64,000 nt of DNA from Lasiosphaeria ovina (Eukaryota; Ascomycota; Sordariomycetes; Sordariales; Lasiosphaeriaceae), in NCBI GenBank assembly GCA_033439765.1, contig JAULSN010000009.1:2232001-2296000 (forward strand). The letters are read 5' to 3'. The notes beneath the pieces were generated by a model. The model saw only the letters and a list, made by a program, of their open reading frames with translations, was not told the origin of the DNA and made no database searches. This document shows, one piece after another, positions 55,858 through 64,000 of the stretch (the first letter of the stretch is position 1; the number at the start of each line of letters is the position of its first letter). Position numbers and translations under genes: made by a program.

Positions 55858-58800
55858 TCATTTCGCACTCCCTGGGCCTTCCGTGTCGTCGAGGCGCTTG
55901 CGCCAGTCGGCAAGGCTTTCACTGAGGCCGAGGCTGACGCGCTCGTCCTTTTTGGCCGCCGGGTTCGCCTCAAAGTCGAACGTGTTGCTCAGGCGGTAGT
56001 TCTTGTTGGTTGTCTCCCAGTGGCTGCGGAGGGTTTCGAGCTCATCCGCAAGGTTCTCGAGCGCTGTGCTGTTCCGGTTTTCATTTGCGCCACCGTAAAG
56101 ACTGCCCGTCTCGCTTGACTCCTGACGGGTATGACTTGCAGAATTGTCCAGGCCTGCGGCGGAGACGCCCAGCCCTCCGTTAGACGACACAAGGACAGGA
56201 CCGCCAACATTAAAAGAACCCCCAACGGAGCCGGGATTAGGCGACACGATGGTCTCGGAGCCACCCAAGCTCGGTACTTGGCGGCTGCGTCGGCGGTAGT
56301 TGTCGACGCTGAGCTCGACCTGGTCGAGGAGAGAGCTTACTTTCTGCTCAGCGTCCTGGGCCCGCTGCTCTAGCAGCATGTTCTCATGCTGCAGCTGCTC
56401 CAGGTCCTTCTTGCCGCCTTCGAGATGGCGGTTCGCCTCCTCGCTACTTCGGACAGCCGAGTCGCGGTCCCGCCGGGCTTCGGCAAGCTCTTGGCGGAGA
56501 GCCAGCACTTGCTTTTCGAGTTGTGCCGAGGAAGTTTGCAGTTCGTTCTGCAACTTCTCAATCTCCACCTGCAGATTTTCGCGCTGAATTTCCCAGTCGG
56601 CTGGGACAACATTTGCGGCTGCCGTTTCAGCCTCAAGCCTGTCCTCGAGATCCACCAACTGGTCCTTCAGCCGGCTATTCTCCGTCTTGTAGCGTGCTAG
56701 CTGCTCCTTAAGCTGCTTCAGCATTTTCTCGGTGCCCTTGACATAGTGTACGGCCGACTGATAATCGTTCTCAAGCTGCGCGAGCTTCTCACGATACACC
56801 GTCTCGGACTCCTGTGCCTGCTGCGCAGCCGCCGCCTTGGTCTCGTTGTGCGCGGCCTGGGTGACCGCAAGTTGTTGTTCTAACTCCCGGAGGCGCATCT
56901 GTTCCGGGGAGCCCTCCCGGGGGCTGCCTTGACCTCGAGGGCGGCCAGCCGAAGTGGGCGAGATACCCCGTTCGCTAAGGATGTCCTTCAGGGTGTTGTG
57001 TTGCACTGACATGGCATTGGTCTCAAGCTGCTGCTTGGCCAATTGCTGCTTCAGCTCCGAGTTAGCGGCCTGAAGTGACTGGGTATCCCTCAGCGCGCCT
57101 TGCAGCTGCCGGCGGATCGAGACACCCTCACGACTGGATTGCTCTTGATAAGCCTCGAGGCCGGCAATTCTCTCCTCGGCACCTCGCAACCTGTCTGATG
57201 CGTTGTCGGCCTCTTGTTGGTATTTGCGAACCAAGGCGTTGGCAGCCGCCAGTTGGCCCTGGAGAGCAGTAATGCGGTCCGAGTCACGCCTGTTTGGCTT
57301 GGCAGGATCTCTTGACGATATCTTATCCAGCCCAGACAGGACGGCTTGGCGATGCAATCGTGCCTCATTAGCATGTTTGTCGGCCACCTCCTCGGCGTCT
57401 CTCAAGCGTTGTGTTGCCATCTCCAGCTCGGCCGTCATTGCGTCGTGTTCACCCTTGAGTTTATTGAGTTTTGACTCGATTTCTTCCCTGATAGCCCGCT
57501 CTTCGTCAAGCTTTCTTTCGAGCGTCGCCTTTAGATCAGCAGAGGCCGCCACAGCTTCGCGTAGAGATGCAAAAGCCTCGGCATTGCCCTTTGTGCTTCC
57601 GACGGCTTCTTGGTAATGGTGATCAATATCGTCTTTTTCGACACGCAACATTTGTGCTGTTGCTACCGCTTCCGCCGCGAGGATGGACTGCTCGCGCGAC
57701 TCCCGCTGTGCTGCATGCAATTCTGCCTTGAGTCTTTCGACTTCAGAGGAATTTTGTTGTTTGTAGGTCTCTAATTCCGTCATCCTCTTCTGGGCCGCAT
57801 TGGCAGTGTCGTCTGCCAGCTTCCGCGACTTCCTTTCAGCGTCGAGCTCGGAGCTCAAGCGCTCGAGTTGATCTTGAAGGTGTTTCTGAGTGTTAAGGGC
57901 AGTAGCAAGTTTCCTGCTCAGCCCACTAGCACGGTCGTCGTCATCTTTGTCACTGTCGAGCTGAGGGGTACTTGCGGCGCTCCCCCCCATCCGCGCAGCC
58001 AGTTTGGCCTTGGCATAGACGGCTTCCTGGATGGCGGCATCTCGTTGCTTTTCGGCCTCGGCAATCTGTTTGGCTGCAAGAACAGCTTGCTTATCAACCG
58101 ACGTCTGGACATTAGCCAGTTCGGTTCGCATAGCCAGCAGCGCCTCGATGAGAGGCTTATCGTCGTCATCGAACGTTTCGGCGGACCGGCTGTCCAATAT
58201 GGGACTTAAGGAAGCGTTGGGAACATAGCCGGCTTTGCGTGCCAGTTCTAGCTCGGACGCATACCACGCGTTGCGATTCCTTGCAGAATCAAGCTCTTTC
58301 AAGAGTGCAACAGTTTGAGAGTTTCTGGTTGATGAGCGTCGCGAAAGAGGGTTACTATTCTGCCTCATAGGAGGTGGAGGAGAAGATGGGCGATTCACAA
58401 TCTGCTTTAGACCAGGCTCGGTAGAGCTGTCGACGGACCCGAACCCACGAGCTTGTCTTGGCGGTTTTGACTTTGGCGCTTCAACGACAGCAGGGGGTTC
58501 TCCTTGTTTAGCGGAAGCCCGGGCAGACAACGCCTGAGTAGGAGTACGTCTTCCATTGGGAGCAGCAGGTTCGGGCTCCTTGGGCGCTGAACCTTGAAGC
58601 GTAGGAGCTTGAAGCACAGGGCCTTGCTGCAAAGTTGGACCTTGTTGGAGTATAGGACCTTGCTGTGGGGCTGGCCCTTGTTGGATTGGAGGACCTTGTT
58701 GGAAGCCCTGGCCTTGCTGGAGCGATGGGGATCGTGCTGGAGATGTGGACTGGAGCTCTGCACGTTCCACGGATGCGTTTTTTGTTCTTTGGACAGCAGG

Positions 58801-60732
58801 AGCGACGGCTGGTTTCGGCGCCTGGCCCTGAGGCGGCGGCCCCGATGGCCCCGTAGGCCCAACAGGCCTGGCAGGCTTGGAATTCGAGTTCCCATTAAGA
58901 GCCCCATTGGGTGGACTAGCGTCGGCACCACTTGTAGGTCTGACACCATTAGCACTGCTTGTTGCGCCTGCCTCCCGCTGCGGACCAGCTAGCCGTTTAG
59001 CTTCTGGCGGGCCGGCCGAGCCATCACGCGACGGTACAGTCCGGCCTACGCTCTGAGCCGTGACATCGCTGGGCCGCCTCCCGGCTGGAGTTCTTCCGGA
59101 ACTTGAGCTTGACTGGGAATCGTTCGGATATCGGATCTTGGTAGTGTCTAAGCAATATACCAGACCCAAGTCGTTTACAGCTGTCGTGGCAGTGCTCGGC
59201 TCTCCACCCACAACTACAATTGTCTTGTTGGGGATCGAAGTCATACTGTGGCCGGACCGCGGTGATGGGGAGGGGCCCATATTCTGGAAGGTGTACCAGC
59301 GACGCGAGGTAATACGGAATGCCGCTAGATCTCCGAGGTCTGCGCCCTCTTCTGTCCGGCCACCGAAGATGTACATGACGTCGTCCACAAGTGCTGCCGC
59401 ATGACCCTCTCGTGCGACCGGAATGTACCCTATACAGTCCAGTTGCGTCCAGAGGTTGGTTGCGGGGTCATAGCACCATACGTCGTTGAACCACTGAAAC
59501 CCGTTTGTCCCACCGAACCTGCCGAGTTTCAGTTTCCACGACATGACCGATGAACGCAGGGCAAGGGCACTTACAGGTACATCTTGTCGTTGAAGGTCAC
59601 AACCGAATGGTTCGTTCTGGCGGGAGGGATTTTACCTTGGGGCGGGCCCCCGCTGTCGCTGGTCGGGATGAGCATCTCCCAGCGGTTGTTGGGCATCTGC
59701 AACTGATTTAGGTCAAAGGCCGCGAGGTCGTTCATGAAGTACCCTTCGACCTGCCCGCCGAATATGTAGATTTTGGATCCCAGGATGTTCAAAGAATGGC
59801 CGTATCGGCCAGAGGGCCGTGGCCCAGCCGGTAACGCCCTGGACCATTGCCTCGTCGCTGCAAAACGTCAGCATCTTAGCTCGATTGGGTGGAGGGCGCC
59901 CGGTAGACAGAGCAGGCCAGCGACCAGCAGCCGGCAGTGTGCGCGTGTGTGTGCGTATGCGCAAAGCTTACATGTATTCAGGAGATAGAGAGTCTCGTCA
60001 AGCACGTCGGCCTCGTCAATCTTGGTATCTCCACCGTAGACGATGAATGCGTTCCCGACTAGCAAGCTGGCATGTCCCACTCTCGGTCCTGGCCCTTCGG
60101 CAGTGGCTGCGAGCGGGTAGCAAGCCATGGTCCCGCCAGCCTCAATCAACCACAAGTCGCCCTTTACCGTGGAGCTGTTGATTAGCCCGCCCATCACATA
60201 GATGTCGCCCTCTTTAGACGATATCGAATTGACGGCGGCGCCGTATCTGGGGAACGGGCTGGGCTGCGACGATGTGTAGGTCAACCGCCGTTGCGACCAG
60301 GGGTAGAGCGAAGCGTTGGGATTCGCAGCGACTGGCATTGGAGCTGGGCCATTGCGAAACTAATGGGTTATCCTTTGATTAGAAACATGGATTCGGGGAG
60401 CACATTGCACAAGATGCGAATGCGGGCGACAAAAAGGGGCTTACTGGGAGGTCGCTGGATTGTTGCGGCTGCTGTAGTTGGGGCGGAGTCGTTTGTTGCG
60501 GTTGCTCCAGACTCTGCCCTCGCTGGCGACTGTAGCCCTGGCCGCCGTCGGGACTGCCCATGCTGCCATCGTTGTCGAGGGAGTTCAGGCTGCCGGTGGG
60601 CGTTGATCTGGAAGCCTTTTCGTCTCGCACTCGTGATGCCGCACTCTGCACCGACGATCCCGAACCCGGGGCTCCATCTCGGCTTGCGAGCGCTCTGTCC
60701 TGACTCTTCTTCGACTTAAAAAAAAAGGCCAT
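55858..60732 (-). CDS. tea1: Kelch-repeat, coiled-coil cell-polarity protein (Tea1/Kel1-like)
   Basis: Four exons (60732-60445, 60359-59972, 59857-59575, 59518-55858) remain in phase and encode 1539 residues. After a Gln/Ser/Pro-rich start (MAFFFKSKKSQ), residues about 97-430 carry six kelch blades: GDIYVMGGLIN, NAFIVYGGDTK, SKIYIFGGQVEG, DKMYLFGGTNGF, DVMYIFGGRTEEG and NKTIVVVGGEP, each with the GG..GR/W pattern. A disordered Pro/Gln region (about 430-750) holds QQGP repeats. From about 790 to 1450 the protein is a long coiled coil rich in Leu, Glu, Gln and Lys, ending in a short tail. Tea1 and Kel1 ride microtubule plus ends or polar caps to mark growing tips, so a role in hyphal tip polarity is inferred. 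Length exceeds S. pombe Tea1 (about 1150) but is usual for filamentous homologues. Confidence 0.92.
58600..58725 (-). repeat. Coding QQGP repeat in the Tea1-like gene
   Basis: Seven imperfect hexapeptide units (FQQGP, IQQGP, PQQGP, LQQGP, LQQGP, LQAP types) from an 18-bp unit lie in the disordered linker between kelch and coiled-coil parts. Confidence 0.85.
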
Positions 60733-62764
60733 GGCGGGTTATTGGAGCCGCTCGCCGGGCAGCAGCGTGGGACGAGTCGTCGATTGCAAAGCGCCGCGAT
60801 GGCTTGTGTGGTGGTCGCCTCACGATGTTCGCAGCAGCCGTGGAAACTGAATTGGCCGATCAAGCAGCGTCGTCGGGGGGTGAGATGGGGCGAGGGGGGT
60901 GTGCGGTCGGGATCGTGCAGAAGCGACTGTCGACCCTTCTCTCACACGCCCTAGGGACTAGCTGGAGGCGAAAAATGGGCGGGCACCACGGAGGCAGTCG
61001 ACGCTCGAGTTTGGGGATGGCTGGGGAAGCATCGGTTCTGGACGGGCGACGGCGGCGGCGGAGGTGAGCGACGGCGGTTTTGGGTCGCGGGAGTTTTCTC
61101 TGTTCGACCTCTCGCTTTTTTTTATTTTCATGAGGGGGCCCCTGTCACCCTGCTTGCACGCACTTACTGCTATAGGCCGGCACGAGCGCCCCCCTACTAA
61201 GACTGAGCAGCCCCAAATCCCAACCTATGGATGTCGGTAACACACCTCCGTCTTGTCTGCACACGCCCCAAAAAAAATCTAGAATACCAGGCAACGATCA
61301 CAACATGAAGGTCGGTCTTGGTATAAATGCAGCTGTCCGTGACGTTGCGGGGCCGAGCAGTTCGCGATACGCAGAGAGATGCACGTCTTCGGTGCACATA
61401 GACAAGAGAGGCAGGGAAGTGCAGAGCTGGGACCATGCGATCTGGGACCTCGATTTGGGCCTGGTGGAGAGGAGTGCAGTGGATTCGAATCAATGATGGC
61501 TTCAGGGACGGGACTTAGCGGCCGGGAACTAGCCAGGTGCAGAGCAGAAACACGGCGACGGGGAGAACTGGTCTGACTATTCCATAGATTATTAACACTA
61601 TAGCAGGTGCCTTTGGTGCGGAGTAATTACTACCCTAGCGGACGCCAACTCGTTGCCGAAACTGGAGAACAAAGGGGGGCGCGTTTCCTTCACTGTGCTG
61701 CTGAAGGAGTTGCCAACTGGAATAAGTGCACATTGCACACATGGGCAAGTTTCCCGCCCCTTTCTGACAACCAACCAATCCCGGTAAGCCATCCATGGTT
61801 TTGTCCTGGCCACCCGCCCTCCCGCTTTCTGAGCTTGTTTGGGAAGCAGCCTTTCGGAATTCCCACGCTTCCACGTTGGACTCGCAGCTCGGTACATGTA
61901 CTGTAGAGAGGTTTTGCTTTCCACGGAATAGAAACACTGGGCTCTCCGCGGAAACTACCAACAGATCGAGACGGCCTGCTGGGTCATGAGGCAGAGACGA
62001 GACCCGACGGCCTCTCTCTCACGCACCCGCCTCCGGGTCCCAACTCACTCATCAGCACCAACAGGCACAGACGAGGCAACTGAGCGGCGCTGCCAGCGAA
62101 TCTGACTTGGGGAAATCGCCTGCTGCTATTAATACGAACATCTCGTCTGGATCCTGCCGTCGGGTGTGGAGCCGAATCCTCGCTCGCACTTTTGATTTTG
62201 TCGGTGTCCGCGCCGATCGCTTCCTCATCATAAAATACAGATTAGACCCGATTATAAAATGGGCCTTGGTCACGGCTCTTATGCGCAAACGTGTCAAAGG
62301 GCGGGCCTGACAGGAGACTACCGACACAGAGGACCTGGCTCACTGCAGCAGAGAAGGATCCGTCCCGGAATGTCATGTCGCGGCATGGTGCCGAGATGCT
62401 CGGCGCTTGCAGCAGGCCCCGCTGATGCGAATCATCGTACATACGTATTCAATCTAGTCTCCAATACCCTTAACCAAGCAAGGTCAACCTCCGCATACTT
62501 ACCTTAATTGACTACACTACACAGGCGCATTCTCCACGCATTTCGGGATCGTGCCGCAAGCCTATTATCCTCTAGTCATTCCGTTAAACATCCTGCACGG
62601 ATTATATAAGACTACTAGTGCCTATAGGGGACGGCCATGACCTTCCCGAGTGTGGGTTCACTCGTGAGGCATTCGATGCTGACTGACACTGACGATAAAG
62701 CGATAAAGCAGCCGCCTGGCAGCCGGCACTAGCGCAGATTCGGGGGGGATACGTATCGTTCCAT
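60733..62764. other. Upstream region of the Tea1-like gene, no gene seen
   Basis: The promoter side of the Tea1-like gene with GC-rich stretches to about 61070, then mixed DNA. All frames are short and overlap on both strands. Confidence 0.55.
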
Positions 62765-64000
62765 TTGGCCCCCAGTCCCGGCGTTTCATGTTTTAGTGCG
62801 CCCACTTTGGAAGCTTCCCGGGCACATCTGGGGGGCACAGTTAAACACAGACACGAGATTCGTCGAGCCGTCGGTGATCTTCGTTGCGCTGAGAAGAATA
62901 TTGATGCGCGACGTATTCAGCCCAGCATACTTCGCAAGACTCTCTCGGGTCGTCGACTTCAGCTCTGGCCAGCCTTCTATATTTTCGTGCTGCTTTGCCT
63001 CTTTATCATTGCAACCTACCTGCGGACCTACTTGGCGTTTGGAAGGGTCAGGTTCATGACAATGCCGCGCAATTTTAACAGCGGGCAAGATATTGCTGGA
63101 TGGAGCTGCGCGCGCGCGAGCGCATTGACCTCGATCGGCCTATCGCGGGACGTTTCCCTCAACGGGAATCCATTTCGGCGTCATACGAGCTCAAATGGTA
63201 TTTCGATCTGAACCATGATGGACGCGCAAGTGGTGCCGAGACAATTACTTATACGATATTCTGTGACGAGGCGCGCGCGAGCAAGGCCTCGATAATCTCC
63301 CTACCAAGCTGCTGCTCACAATATAAAGAGTCTTGGTCTTACTATGCGCCCTTCAAGTGGGAAAGCATGTCCCATAATAGGGGTTCCCAAGAAACCCCGC
63401 TGGGTTGATCTCAGAGCGGTTTTGGCCCATGAAACTTCGCATTTGAAGCAGAGACAGGATAAGGAAGACCAGCCCGAACTAACAAGTCCGACTGGTAACA
63501 CCGTTTTTGGGCAACAATGATGTGAGGTAATGTGATGATCGGTTTATTCGTACTGTCAACTGAGCAAATATTCAAGGCACTGTTCCGCAGCTTTTTCCCG
63601 GTCTTTATCTGTTATTTTTGGTACTCTCCTGAATCAAAGGTGATGATAGGCAATGCAATGTTCCCGTCTCGGTCTCACTCTCACAGCGCGCGCGCTTACG
63701 TACTACGACCCATATTTCTTCTGAACCCCACCGGTCAACCACTCGACCCCCAGATCAGGTCATGTGATCTGGGTCTCGTCCCGCTGGCCCCGCTGAGCTT
63801 GATTACGCAGTCCAATTGCAGCCAGAAGTGGACCCTGGGCGCTGGGCTGGGAGAGACACCGAACGCCGCAGCTTTCCGGCGAGGCTGAGAGCTGTGGGCT
63901 CGTTTAGGGCCAAGGCTTCCTCGGCTCCACCCTTGGCGGTCAAGCTCCAAGTCGGAACCTCCGCTGCCTTTCCGCATCGCCATCGACGACGGCCCGGCAC
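62765..64000. other. Right end of window, unresolved
   Basis: Two overlapping plus-strand frames (62765-63211, 63100-63408) contain one hydrophobic stretch (FYIFVLLCLFIIATYL) and one acidic EF-hand-like stretch (DLNHDGRASG). Neither has recognisable splice junctions or a family match, so no gene is called. (GC)n runs lie at 63110-63119 and 63688-63693. Confidence 0.35.

Noticed and set aside
60733..61067. Plus-strand frames opposite and upstream of the Tea1-like start
   Set aside because: Short, Arg/Gly-rich and in several frames, explained by local GC content in the promoter.

Overview
The window is genomic DNA of a filamentous ascomycete (Pezizomycotina, most likely Sordariomycetes). Three things support this. 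Most introns are 47-75 bp, with GTANGT-like donors and CTNAC-like branch sites. Promoters are rich in pyrimidine tracts and homopolymer runs. The gene set is typical: Mec1/UVSB checkpoint kinase, a Tea1-like kelch protein, a two-lobed phosphofructokinase, Mediator Med17, an Uls1-type SNF2-RING translocase, the SRP receptor alpha subunit and Yif1. I see no rRNA, tRNA, CRISPR array or bacterial-style operon. I could not name a species.

Layout: 1-1166 (+) 3' end of a nucleotide pyrophosphatase/phosphodiesterase; 4555-8976 (+) Uls1-like SNF2/RING protein; 11240-13053 (-) membrane-anchored lectin-like protein; 16057-18540 (-) 6-phosphofructokinase; 20137-22074 (+) MED17, followed in the same frame by a small spliced ORF to 22606; 24238-26034 (-) Arg/Ser-rich protein of unknown function; 28331-30020 a cluster of miniature transposon copies around a decayed gene; 31362-32288 (-) four-TM protein; 33722-35402 (-) PARP-type zinc-finger protein with a basic repeat tail; 36599-44337 (-) MEC1/ATR kinase; 44788-47008 (-) SRP receptor alpha; 47507-48676 (+) YIF1; 49637-50524 (+) Mpv17/PMP22-family protein; 52830-54177 (+) secreted beta-propeller protein; 55858-60732 (-) Tea1-like kelch/coiled-coil protein; 60733-64000 no confident gene. 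All multi-exon models were rebuilt by hand from donor/acceptor sites and checked for reading-phase consistency.

Functional themes are ordinary housekeeping. SRP101 and YIF1, both early secretory pathway genes, share a 498-bp divergent promoter. ULS1, MEC1 and the PARP-type zinc-finger protein belong to genome maintenance and chromatin biology, but are not adjacent enough to suggest a cluster.

The least expected features are: (i) a four-copy family of short terminal-inverted-repeat elements (3102, 19641, 28331, 29825), two of which flank a pseudogene in opposite orientation; (ii) a periodic array of SUMO-acceptor consensus sites plus a SUMO-interacting motif in the Uls1-like protein; and (iii) an open, repeat-containing and spliced reading frame continuing in phase behind the MED17 stop codon. 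I do not see a convincing new multi-gene system.
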